Source: Paraescarpia echinospica
Taxonomy: Eukaryota; Annelida; Polychaeta; Sabellida; Siboglinidae
NCBI GenBank assembly: GCA_020002185.1
Contig: CM034531.1
Location: 42,485,367-42,549,366, forward strand
Reading direction: 5' to 3'
Length of the DNA stretch: 64,000 bases
The translations under genes and the position numbers were made by a program. Below, piece after piece: positions 44,065 through 54,209 of the stretch (its first letter is position 1; each line of letters begins with the position of its first letter). Under the pieces are notes generated by a model, which did not search any database, was not told the origin of the DNA, and saw only the letters and a program-made list of their open reading frames with translations.

Positions 44065-44962
44065 AACGACTTGGATGATGATGATGTATCAAGCAAAGTA
44101 CTGAAATTCGCAGACAGTACAAAAGTGTTCAGAACAGTTAAAACTTATGCAGATAAACACACTTTACATGATGATCTAGCAAAATTGGTCAACTTATCTG
44201 AAAAGTGGCATGTTATTCAATTTTGGGAAGTGAAGATGCATCTACATAGGACATCGAAATGTGAAAGAATACATAATGGGGGATACTATATTAGGTAAAA
44301 CTGCAAAGGTAAAGGACTTAGAAGTAACATTTTGTGCTGACATTAAAGTGTCGGAGCAATGTGGAGTTGCTGCTTCAAAGGGTAACCAGATACTAGGTCT
44401 AATTAAGAGAAATACTACATATAAGGAGAAACAGATAATTGTACCACTGTACAAAGCAATAGTTAGGCCACATTTGGACTATTGCATAAAAGCATGGAGG
44501 CGATATCATAAGAAGGAAACAGATAAGCTAGACAGAGTGCAACGAAGAGCAACTAAGCAGATTCCTGAACTGAAAGATCTTGGTTATGAAATACGCCTAT
44601 TAGAATGTGGGTTGACAACACAAGAGACTAGGAGACTAAGAAGAGACCAACTAAAAGTTTTTAAGATATTGAATGGTTAGGAGGATATTGATAGACATAT
44701 TATCTTTAAACTGAAAGAAGGCAGTATAACCAGAGGGCACAATGCAACATTAATTGAGGAACACTGTAGGCTGGATATGAGAAAGTACTTATTCTCTCAG
44801 AGGACAATAAATGACTGCAACAAATTATCTGATGATTGTGTTAATGCTAGCAGTGTGAATATGTTCAAAAACTAAATTGACAGCTATCTGGCGAGGGCGG
44901 GTTATATGTAGGTGGAAAATTGTTGGACTCTCCATAAGCCAAAGGCTTCCTTGTTCACAAGC
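43764..44962 (+). mobile_element. Internally deleted CR1-like copy in the inverted-repeat spacer
   Basis: It starts with DKIEGIIERFVPVRK (equivalent to about 8590 in the full copy). It then jumps, through a deletion of roughly 0.9 kb near 43825, to KVSRQRLLLNLKAHDIGDGI and TDRRQRVIAEGE, VLNGVPQGSMLGPILFFIY (about 43970), VLKFADSTKVF and the thumb (44261-44680). The catalytic FADD box reads FADS, losing an essential Asp. Stops at 43962 and 44689 add damage. The 3' UTR (TTGGACTCTCCATAAGCCAA) stops at 44962 without the AATCTTGTTA terminal repeat. Confidence 0.75.
44019..44064. repeat. (TA)n expansion inside the RT coding sequence
   Basis: The full copy reads TTTATATATATAAACGA for FIYIND at about 9711-9727. 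Here the TATATATA core has grown to about 45 bases (with one TACA), inserting repeated Tyr-Ile codons in frame between FFIYI and INDLDD. Confidence 0.85.
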
Positions 44963-45110
44963 CGTCTGGAACTTATAGCCTATGACTGATAGCAAAGTCA
45001 TATGTCCCGGCGGAGATTGACAATTCTTCCCCTGCATATTTTTTAAAATGTCTTTAAATCCATTTTACGTCATATTTTTACATATTTATAATCATTATAT
45101 TTATTATTTA

Positions 45111-45299
45111 CAATAGAACCTCACTTTACGGTCACCTCGGTAATATAGCCACCTCGCAAATAAGGTCACTTTGGGACAGTGCCAAATTATTGTTGTAACA
45201 GTAAAGTATGTTAATTTCGTTGTGCTAATACGGTCAATTCGCTATTCAGGTCACCTTTTGTCCAGTCCCTAGGGTGACCTTAATAATGAGGTTCCACTG
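45111..45299. mobile_element. pogo/Tc1-mariner-like MITE, 189 bp (right arm), TA flanks
   Basis: CAATAGAACCTCACTTTACG ... TTAATAATGAGGTTCCACTG, with TA at 45109-45110 and 45300-45301. Inverted partner of 42690-42877. Confidence 0.75.
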
Positions 45300-45653
45300 T
45301 ATAGTCATTATTAGTAAGTAGTGTTGTTTTATATTGAATATATTCACATCTGTTTGGGTTAATTGATAAACGTCGTGCATATAAATGTATTTTAGAACAC
45401 CCACCCAAATAAGTACTAATTATATTATGTAGCGGTTGCATGTCTTGTAGACTTCAATCATTATTGTCGTTGCTGAGAGGTGACATTGCATAAAAAGGAC
45501 GGATATTTTTTTATAGATAACACTAATACCACTAAATGCTAATACCACTGATACACTAATACGACAACACTAACTGCAACTTCTGGCAGCTGTTGGTGTG
45601 TGCGCGTGGGCGAGATGGATTGCTCCAAACGGTGACTACTGTATTTGAAACTT

Positions 45654-45980
45654 TGTGGAGCGCAGTGTCGCAAAAGCTAAAGCATCGGACACTCATCCGA
45701 GAGAACCCGGGGTCGAATTATGTGCTGCTATGTCGAACCTTGGGAAAGTTCTTTCAATCTACGTTGCTACCGTTCACTCAGCTGTATGCATGAGTACCTG
45801 ACTATGGACAGCGGTGGACATTTGTGTACGAATAGTCTTCGCTTATTAGTTGTAGAGTGAATGAAGTCGAGATGGTATTAAATTGAACAGGTTTGCCAAG
45901 GCGTAAGTGTAAAGCGCCTTGAGCAGTCTAACTGACTGGGTATTGCGTCATATAATAACTTACCTTTACCTTTTACTAGG
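45654..45980 (+). mobile_element. tRNA-derived SINE, copy 4 (right arm)
   Basis: Head GTGGAGCGCAGTGTCGCAAA, degenerate B box (GGGGTCGAATTATG), body with GAGTACCTGACTATGGACAG, tail GTAAAGCGCCTTGAGCAGTC and TTACCTTTACCTTTTAC. Inverted partner of copy 3. Confidence 0.75.
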
Positions 45981-46301
45981 TGTTAACTGTAGTACTGTTC
46001 CATCTTGCAGTAGTGTCCCATCTTCCAGAATATTAAGCTAAACATTGATCTGAATATCAGCTCAACAACAGTCTTCATTTCAATATGGATTACGTGTAGC
46101 TTCTAATTTCATCAAACATATTCCTTGTTAAGGGGAGAGTGGCAAGAAATAAAAGCTTAGAATGTGAGATGATGGTGGCAAATATTCGTGGAATGTTGGC
46201 TTCAAAATAGAATATGTTTGTATTCAAAAAGGTGGTAAATTAGAGGTTATGTCCCAAAACAGATGCTAGATGGGATGTTGAGCCACACCACGTCTAAACT
46301 G

Positions 46302-46545
46302 GTGATCGACACCAACTAATGGACAGACAACCGGGCTTCTAACCGTCTGTGCATGCATTTATCTCGTCATGCTTAATGCGTCATATTTTTTCTAGTGACA
46401 AGGTACTTTTGTAAGGAATCTTCTGATACATACCGAGGAAGACGTCCCTACTTGCCACACTATTCAGAATTTGACCGAGGCCGAGTGTGTGGAGACACAT
46501 CGCCTCGGCACTTGCACGGTTACTTGGAACAATACGTTGGAAATA
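46302..46545. other. Segment present only in the right arm
   Basis: Compared with 40440-40510, about 245 bases are extra here, between GTCTAAACTGG and GTGGACCAATAGTGCAAAC. No terminal repeats are obvious, so either an insertion here or a deletion in the left arm is possible. Confidence 0.4.
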
Positions 46546-46802
46546 TATAATTAGGGTGGACCAATAGTGCAAACAACCCATTAAATGTGATATTCTCTGC
46601 AGTGCAAGGATACCAACAACCCGCTCTCACCTCAACACCCCGCAGTGGTGCAATGACTAACTTACATACAGGTAGTTGCCGGTAGGGGGCTCCACCTTTA
46701 CCGTGCACCGTTGCAATGCATTGCTGATCAGTGAGTGAAGTTATCAGCAAGCTACTGAAATGTGTAGAAATTAACTAGCAATATGGGACATGTTTTACAC
46801 AT

Positions 46803-46925
46803 TGGCGCCGGAACGAAACTAATATTGGGTTGGTTGTGTCGAAGCTTCAACACCACTTGCTCAACTGTCGGATCATGACATCGGAAGACGAGGGTGGGAG
46901 GCTGTTCATAATTCAATAAGGCGAC
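46803..46925 (+). repeat. Shared ~100-bp block (right arm copy)
   Basis: GCGCCGGAACGAAACTAATA, TCGAAGCTTCAACACCACTT and CATGACATCGGAAGACGAGG align with 28925-29035 and 4549-4655. The inverted copy is at 40130-40240. Confidence 0.6.
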
Positions 46926-47485
46926 GTTCATAATTCAATAAGGCGGCAAGAAAAAAATTGCGTCACCCGAGACTCGCCAAAAAGCCGCAACCTCAGTTTC
47001 AGTTCACACGCATCTTGAATTTGGATTTACTGGGTGCGACACGTTATATCTGCACCAGCGAAATTCCCGGGGCAGCTGCCCACTTTGTCCCTCTGCTCCC
47101 GCGCCTATGGACCTTTACAGCTATATTCACTGTTCAGTCAAATAGACGGGTTACTTTGAAATGCGCTTACGACTTCATCGCAGGATCATCGCAGAACGGC
47201 ATTTGGCATTCTTCGAAATAATCGTCTGCACTCATCTATGTTCTATGCTAGCTAGTATTTTTTTTTTTCGCAGGCCTAAATTTCTGAATCTTGTTACCGT
47301 ACTGTCAATACCAACGTTTTTCTAAGTAATTTTTTTAAATAACTGTTTTTTTTTAAATCGTCAAAATTTCAAGCTCTTTAATGTGTATTTCGACACCGTT
47401 ATCGATTGAAGTGCATGGCATGCAGCAGCAGCAGCAGCATTCGGTAAACGTATCCAAAGTCGGAGACATATTCTGATACAGGCGG

Positions 47486-47868
47486 ATACAAGGGGGCCTG
47501 GGGACAACTGTCCCCCCTAGACCTTTGTAAGTTCCTGTCAAATGTGCCTGCGCTAGCCCGGCGTGCCCCCTAGACTTCAATTGTTGGAGAGTCTTTTGGC
47601 TTGCCTCAAAGGGGGTAGTATAAGATTTTACAATGTTCTTCCCTTGTTGTGCTCATTATGTTATTATATATGATTTGTTTTAATTTGGTTTGTATTGTAT
47701 GTATTGTAATGAGTTACAATCAATTTGATTTGATTTCTGATAAAATTGGAGGTTTTTCTAAATATTGTATTTTTGACGAGCTTCAAGGTTGGTATTTTGG
47801 TGGGTCTCAAGGGGGATTCAATGGGAGGATCCCCCCCAGACTACGATTTCGGAATCCGCCACTGCCTG
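47486..47868. mobile_element. hAT-like MITE (right arm) interrupted by a LINE tail (47615-47737)
   Basis: Ends CAGGCGGATACAAGGGGGCC and CGGAATCCGCCACTG. The LINE tail inside reads TTTGTATTGTATGTATTGTA, ATGAGTTACAATCAATTTG on the plus strand. Partner of 39086-39475. Confidence 0.6.
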
Positions 47869-48079
47869 CTACACGTGGCGTTGCGTTACTTTAAACAGGC
47901 AAGACGCAATCCAGTCGCTGCTTCACATACCCGCTAGGTGGAATGACTGGTTCGCCACTAAATAAAAAAAAGATATTTCATAGGCATCATAAGCCGACTG
48001 GTCAGTCTTTTGGACCGCCCGGCACCACACCCGTGATCAAACACGCTGACCAGGTCAGGACCGTCGTTTTTCAATAATT

Positions 48080-48135
48080 ATTCAATTCAATTCTTTATTT
48101 CAGAAACAAGGACACATCGTGATACATATACCGGT

Positions 48136-48170
<35 letters not shown>

Positions 48171-48199
48171 TGTGTGTGAGTGTATAAATATATATATAC

Positions 48200-48271
<72 letters not shown>

Positions 48272-48850
48272 TCATACACATGTAACAGCTAACAAGCTAA
48301 TATTGATAGTAGAAAGCACATCATATAATAATCCAGTACCAAGCAGTTACACTAGATCATTGTAAGTATGGAGATTTAACACATTGTCTCGTTATCCTGG
48401 ATATCCACCTGCTGTCGGAACCTAGTATTGCAACTACCAGGTAATTGTCTCAATTATGTCAATACTTCTTATGACTGTTTTCCGGCTTGGGACGGCTTTA
48501 CAAACATCCCTGAAATGCTGCAATATATGGGTAGTCGAAGCAGTCTTCCAAACATATTGTTATAACAAACATATGTAATCTTTGGATGTTGCGAATAGCG
48601 TGTTTCCACCGTAATTATGATGCGAACGTCGAAATGCAAAATTAAACATACTTATCTTAACATCATCAGAGCACATAACAATTCATAAGTAGCACATTGC
48701 CACATGCATGTGTGTAACTGTCGACATTGACGCATTATATATATTTGTTATCTTTAGCATCATTGTATATAATATGACCTGGGTATTTGACCCTACTAAC
48801 ATAGGTTAGATTAGGATAAGTTAGTGTTAGGGTCAGTAGAAGAAAATCGT
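48080..48850 (-). mobile_element. LINE RT fragment with TA/GT arrays (right arm)
   Basis: Inverted partner of 38090-38900: the VKYPGHIIYNDAKDNKYI text at 48735-48932 (minus), GT array at 48138-48181, TA arrays at 48184-48271, and the AATAAAGAATTGAATTGAAT end at about 48076-48103. The microsatellites differ in length and composition from the left arm, showing independent slippage. Confidence 0.65.
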
Positions 48851-49590
48851 TTTTTCGCCACTGATCACCGCCACAGCGTGCGTCGCGAATTCCGGAAATG
48901 ACGTAAAGTCCTGTTGCGTAGCACCAATTCATCCCAATTCAACAGCGCAAAGGAACATTTATGGATTAACCTGGAATCCGACGGCACGGCGCAGTGGGCA
49001 ACAATGGAAAACATCCAAGGTACTTGGAATGAACTATGCAACTATACTATAGGGCTACGTTGTAAGTATAATTAAAAACTCGTTATATTACGCAGGTAAG
49101 TATTACACTGGTTCAAGGGCGCCAGTAGCTGTATACTATAAGGCCTACATACCATGAACTGTTTCGATAGACCAAATATAATTTTAACCACTTAATCGAC
49201 ACTATTTTGTGTTGAAAAAGGTTTTACACGGGATATTCTCCGGGCCTATAATAAGAAGTCACCCAAGTAGGTCCAAAAGAACATAATATTATGTTTAGTA
49301 TCAGACAAGACACATGTATTGTGCACAACGCGATCTGCCAGGTGTCGCCAGCCATCTTGTTGCATTTATTCGCAGCGTCGAACTCTAGGCATGGGCCACA
49401 GACGATCATATTAAGTTCGTTAAACTAACTTACAGCTAAATTTCCCGAATTTCTTTAGATGGTCTTTCGGGTCATCTGCATTGACTTAATCGACAGGTTT
49501 GGGGGACACACCTTTTCGGTTTGCTGCGCCACACCATGGCTACCATCGAGCTATATGAGTTCTCCTTAAATTAATGTTGTTGTCATTTGA

Positions 49591-49665
49591 GTCCCATCCT
49601 GGCTGGAAGGCGGGTAGATGCATTGTAGAAGCCGGAGAGATGTCGGGTAGATGCCGGGTAGATTT
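49591..49665. repeat. Short copy of the minisatellite leader and 3 units
   Basis: CTGGCTGGAAGGCGGGTAGA, TGCATTGTAGAAGCCGGAGA, GATGTCGGGTAGATGCCGGG repeats the text at 49995-50060. It lies 0.4 kb away in the same orientation. Confidence 0.8.
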
Positions 49666-49994
49666 CCTTTCGTTACATATCACTGGTCTGTTTTACTATT
49701 CGAAGGTAATATTGGTGTGTGTTATGTGGTGTTAAAATTTATCGTACTATACAAAACGTGCAGAACATATAGTAAACGCAAGGTAAATATCAAAAACATT
49801 TATAAGCATTCTTATGTACGAAAGATACTGCATCGGAAAAAAAATTGTATAGTTGAAAAAATGAGACAAGAACGACCGAGTTATATAGACACAATTCAAA
49901 TGTTTAGAAATAAACTTTGACCGAAAGCAGAAACTTGCACTCTACACAATCTTTATCTGACGAGTCACAAGACACGAATCCTGATCGTGGACCA

Positions 49995-50494
49995 TTGCCA
50001 TCCGGGCTGGAAGGCGGGTAGATGCATTGTAGAAGCCGGAGAGATGTCAGGTAGATGCCGGGTAGATGCCGGGTAGATGCCGGGTAGATGCCGGGTAGAT
50101 GCCGGGTAGATGTCGGATAGATGCCGGGTAGATGCCGAGTAGATGGAGGGTAGATGCCGGGTAGATGGCGGGTAAGAAGTCGGATAGATGCCGGGTAGAT
50201 GCAAGGTAGATGCCGGGTAGATGCCGGGTAGATACCGGGTAGATGCCAGGTAGCCAAATAAGCCCTACGGGTAGATGTCGGATAGATGTCGGGTAGATTT
50301 TGGGTATACGTCGGGTAGATGTCGGGTAGTCGTCGGGTAGATGGCAGGTAGATGCCGGGTAGATGCCGAGTAGATGCCGGGTAGATGCATGGTAGATGCC
50401 GGGTAGATGCAAGGTAGGTGCCGGGTAGATGCCAGGTAGATGTCGGGTAGATGCCGTGTAGATGCTGGGTAGATGCCCCGTAGCCGAATAAGCA
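49995..50494. repeat. 11-bp minisatellite GATGCCGGGTA, ~40 units with a ~230-bp higher-order period
   Basis: After a leader (GGCTGGAAGGCGGGTAGATG, ATTGTAGAAGCCGGAGAGAT), units of GGGTAGATGCC run to 50494 with single-base variants. The phrase GTAGCC-AATAAGC closes two sub-blocks, at 50250 and 50480, 230 bases apart, which suggests a duplicated block of about 21 units. Long HLPGIYPAST-type ORFs on the minus strand arise from the repeat and are not genes. The left arm has only three units (34118-34150). Confidence 0.9.
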
Positions 50495-50499
50495 ATGTG

Positions 50500-50800
50500 A
50501 GCCACCCTACAGAAACGTAAAATCAGGGTCGAAACGACGCTTCTGATTAATAGGACTTCGACGTGGACGAAATTGAATTGTGCTTTTTTAAAAGTACATG
50601 CCAATAAAATTAACGAACGTATGGTATGGTTGAAGTATCTTATGATATTCCGTCTTGGTGCCTTTTAACTGCACCGGCACAATAGGCGCCTTTCGATCCG
50701 AACGTAGCGCCACACGTTGGCTAAAGAATAAAACAATTACATTTGTAGTACTTATAGCTAGACAATCCTGCTACAAGTGTGAGAGTATTTTATAAAGCAT
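50500..50800. other. Flank of the inverted repeat, nothing recognised
   Basis: No repeats or motif-bearing ORFs. Confidence 0.35.
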
Positions 50801-50801
50801 A

Positions 50802-50923
<122 letters not shown>

Positions 50924-50939
50924 CACACTCATATATAAG

Positions 50940-52640
50940 ATGTCGCGGTGTTTGGTGAATGCTGTCCAGCCGGCGGTGATTCTTTGAATCTCCTTGTCTT
51001 GGTTTTTGTCTTTGTTACTGTATCGCTGTCCAAGATAGACGTAGCTTTCAACGTTCTCTATCTGCGTGGTGTTGGTATATATTGGTGTGTAATTTTCTAG
51101 CATCATTTTTGTTTTCGAAATGTTCAACTTGAGACCTTGTTTTTAACTTTTAACAGCTAGCTCCTGCAGCATTTGTTGTAGTTCTTGCGGGGTAGTAGTG
51201 CATATGAGTATGTCGTCGGCGACACGAAGACGACAGGTGTATTCTCCGTCTATACTCAAGCCTCTGGTTTCCCAGGTCAATCTTCGGAATCTGTTTTCGA
51301 GTGTTACCGTAAACAGCTTGGGCGATATGGTGTCATCCTTTGTACTCCTGTCTTGATGTTGATCTTGTTGCTCTTTTTGTGTAGGTGGACTGTCACCGAG
51401 CTGTTGGTGTAGATGTCTTTCATGAGTTCAATGTACACGTCTTCTATCTCCTGTTCTTGAAGGGAGGTCAGTATTGCTTGAGTTTGCACCGAGTCGAAAG
51501 ACTTCTCGTAGTGGACGAAAGCGAGGCAGAGTTGGATATTATACTTCGGCACTTCTCTTTCAGTTGGTTTACGACGTGGTCTGTCGTTGAGTACCTGCTC
51601 CTGAATCCTTCTTGCTCTCGTTTTTCGTCGAGTGTCTTCTCTAGCCTATTCGTTAATATCTTTTTGAGTAATTTGTAAATGTTTTGATAACAGACATATC
51701 GGTTTGTGGTTCTTTAAACCTTTCTTATTTCCCTTCTTGAAGATTATCACCATCTTTGCGTTCTTCCATGCAGTGGGTATTCGTCTTTCTGATAAGCATT
51801 TAGTATATACACAGCTTAGCCAGTGTCTTCTAGATGGTATCTTCTCCAGCTTTTAATGTTTCAATGTTTACATGGTCGTTGCCTGATGTCTTTCCATTGT
51901 TCATATCTCTTAGCGCTGCTTCCACCTCCCATGGTGTTATCTCTGGTACCTCTTTTGAGTCGGGGTGAATTATGGTATTCTGGTCACTGTCGTATAGCTT
52001 GGTGTAGAATTTCTCTATTCGTTCCATGATCATATCTTGGTCTTGTACTTCTCTACCCTGCTTGTCTAGAAGTATAATCGATCTGTCCCGACCTAGAGCC
52101 TGTGTTCTTCTAGCTTTCTTCAGGCTCTTTGATGCCATAATCGTTTCTCGTATGTTCTCTTGTTTGTACTTTCTGATGTCCTCCTTCGCTTTCTTTTTGA
52201 TGGTCTTGCATATTTCTGCGTACCCTATTTGTTTTTTTTTATGGTCGCCGTTATCCAGTATTTCTCGTCGTTTCTTCATCAGTGCTCGTGTCGTTGACGA
52301 AATTCCCGTCTTTACATGTATGCGCTTTGTTATGCATAGAACAAGTTCTGCTAATCTGGGGTTAATGCTGTAAACTCTCACTATATTGTCTTTGCATTTC
52401 TTATTTATGAGAAAGCCTACCCTTGTTGGCCGTTGTTCGCTGTGGAATGGTATAGTAGGTGGCTGCTTTGTAAAGTAGTGAAGCATTCCTCTCTTCTTCT
52501 GACTTCTCCGATCCCGATCACATCCCATACCAACCTGGTTTCCCTAAGTTGTTCCTCCAGTTCTTGTATCTGTTCAACTCTTAGTAGTGTTCTTACGCTA
52601 TATGTTGCTACCTTCAGTCTACTTACCTTCTCTCGGCGGC
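50940..52640 (-). mobile_element. RTE-type LINE fragment: endonuclease start, RT palm and thumb
   Basis: From the right, the minus strand reads RLKVATYSVRTLLRVEQIQE, LEEQLRETRLVWDVIGIGEV, then RVGFLINKKCKDNIVRVYSI, PRLAELVLCITKRI (APE endonuclease, with a frameshift). An internal deletion jumps to the inter-domain region (ICKTIKKKAKEDIRKYKQEN, SLKKARRTQALGRDRSIILL, EIHD-like VQDQDMIMERIEKFYTKLYD) and PEITPWEVEAALRDMNNGKT (about 51900). RT follows: AFVHYEKSFDSVQTQAILTS, IKTGVQRMTPYRPS, RFRRLTWETRGLSIDGEYTC and RVADDILICT, the catalytic box (about 51210), then NISKTKMML and VESYVYLGQRYSNKDKN. Typical RTE/BovB-like order. The catalytic ADD is intact, but frameshifts and the deletion make it dead. 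The 3' end is missing at the (AC)n array. Confidence 0.8.
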
Positions 52641-52679
52641 TCTTCTTGACACAGAGATTCTTAGCACCCCCTGAACTAG

Positions 52680-52859
52680 TTCAGGTTACAAAGGAAAACG
52701 ATCCAGAGGAAGACCGACGAGACGGTGGAGAGACGAACTAGACGAATACTGGAAGGGCACCATCTGACAGAAGAGAGCGCAAGACATGTAGATTTGGAAA
52801 CGACATGCTGAGGCCTTCGCCCAACCACGGGACACTACGGCTGCATAATGATGATGATG

Positions 52860-52862
<3 letters not shown>
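52680..52862 (+). mobile_element. RTE-type LINE 3' end with (ATG)n tail
   Basis: The plus strand reads YKGKRSRGRPTRRWRDELDE, YWKGTI, then RAQDM-IWKRHAEAFAQPRD, TTAA. This is the RGRPxxRWxDxL ... W..HAEAFAQPRDT terminus of RTE-like elements, followed by TGATGATGATGAT. A TA and CA microsatellite has grown from the tail (52859-52952). Orientation is opposite to the RTE fragment on its left, so it is a separate insertion. Confidence 0.75.
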
Positions 52863-52931
<69 letters not shown>

Positions 52932-53004
52932 ATACACACACATATATATATATTGGAACAAGTGTGCATCGAGTCGATTAACTTCTGCCTGATCCGGTGT
53001 CTAG

Positions 53005-53345
53005 TTTTGAGGCGAACTGCGATCCCCTTGAAATTCTAACCATTTGAGTCGCGCGCGATCAGAATCTTCTGTATGAACTGATATAGAGTCCTAGATTACA
53101 ATGTGATGGTAAGTTAAGGTTAAACAATTAAGATTAAATAATACATAAATCGAATGTCCATAACGCTAAAATACACAGAATATCCACATATCTAAAGTGT
53201 CAACGATGCGGACTGCAAAGTTCCGCGATGGAGTATCATTAAGCATGTCCTTAAGAGTTACTTAAATGCGACAACGGTGTCTTCATGTCTTATGCGTGAG
53301 GTAACGCATTCCACAGGATCGGGCGAGCCACAAAAATAACGACGA
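53005..53345 (-). mobile_element. Inverted copy of the 35655-36005 LINE-like fragment
   Basis: Reverse complement of 35655-36005 end to end: GCGAACTGCGATCCCCTTGA at the left and AAAATAACGACGACCGTA at the right. A CA array (53351-53406) directly abuts its right end. Confidence 0.65.
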
Positions 53346-53350
53346 CCGTA

Positions 53351-53357
53351 ACACACA

Positions 53358-53406
<49 letters not shown>
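53351..53406. repeat. (AC)n microsatellite
   Basis: About 28 CA units, followed by a TATATATATGTGTG tract. Confidence 0.95.
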
Positions 53407-53416
<10 letters not shown>

Positions 53417-53505
53417 GTGTGTTATTTTGGAATGATATCGTAAACAACCTTGTAAAACCGAGTGTTAGCATGTGTGATTCTGATCAGTGTTAATTTTTCT
53501 TGCAG

Positions 53506-53559
53506 GCAGCTGAAGTCACTACTGATTCTGACTATTTGTTGACTCGTGTAGTGATGTAG
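53506..53559 (+). CDS. Candidate terminal exon (18 codons)
   Basis: A branch-point-like GATTCTGATC and a strong acceptor GTTAATTTTTCTTGCAG precede GCAGCTGAAGTCACTACTGA and an open phase-0 frame AAEVTTDSDYLLTRVVM followed by TAG. The other two frames close early. The shape fits the last coding exon of a gene on the plus strand, perhaps the end of a cytoplasmic tail, but the block is so short that chance is a real alternative. No family recognised, and no clear AATAAA in the next 200 bases. Confidence 0.25.
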   Translation, partial: AAEVTTDSDYLLTRVVM

Positions 53560-54209
53560 TTATTTGTTGATAGACTAGTAATAATATGCAAACGAACACA
53601 GTCTTTTTGATGATACAAGTTCTATTTTTTATTTTATTAATTTTTGTTGTTGTTGGATTAATTTAATTGATATTTGTCAATGCTGCAATGTAAGAGTTAC
53701 AGTGGCTTGTTGTTAAAAATACAGCCTACATAGGAACAATATTTCATATCGTAATGCTCTATTACCTCTTCTCGGAACAAGCCATTTTGATAGTAACAAT
53801 TGATACATTATTATTTTGGTTAATCATAAATGTCAAACTAATTATCATTATTTGTAAGTACTCAAATGTTCAACTGGTATGTGTTTACAGCCATGTGATG
53901 ATTTATTTTACCAAATGTGTAATGCTAAATGTGTATGTTCCTTTTTCTTTCTTCATTGGCAGCCGTTGTTGCGCAACGTTTCCATTAGTGTAATTAGTAG
54001 GCCTAACTTTGTTTTCTTTTAGATTTTGCGTCTTTCTCAACTTATCCACCTATTTGCGTTATGTGTGTCACTGTTCTGGTGTACGCATCCAACAACAATA
54101 GGCATCGATCTAATCATTTGTATCACTCAATAATTTTTTATATACATATTGTTATATTAATATTATTAAACACACGTATGACCATGACGTTTAATGAGAC
54201 TTTTCTCCC
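53560..54209. other. No gene seen
   Basis: AT-rich. The ORF 53754-53993 is hydrophobic by composition only. Confidence 0.35.

Larger units (their letters stand above)
45045..50075. repeat. Right arm of the large imperfect inverted repeat
   Basis: Reverse-complement partner of 34118-42940. It lacks the solo LTR, the SAP-gene insertion and the second block A. It has about 245 extra bases at 46302-46545. The inner edge starts at ATGTCTTTAAATCCATTTTA; the outer edge runs into the 11-bp minisatellite. Confidence 0.8.

Noticed and set aside
50047..50604. 185-codon ORF of HLPGIYPAST repeats
   Set aside because: It arises from the 11-bp minisatellite. The other frames are also open.
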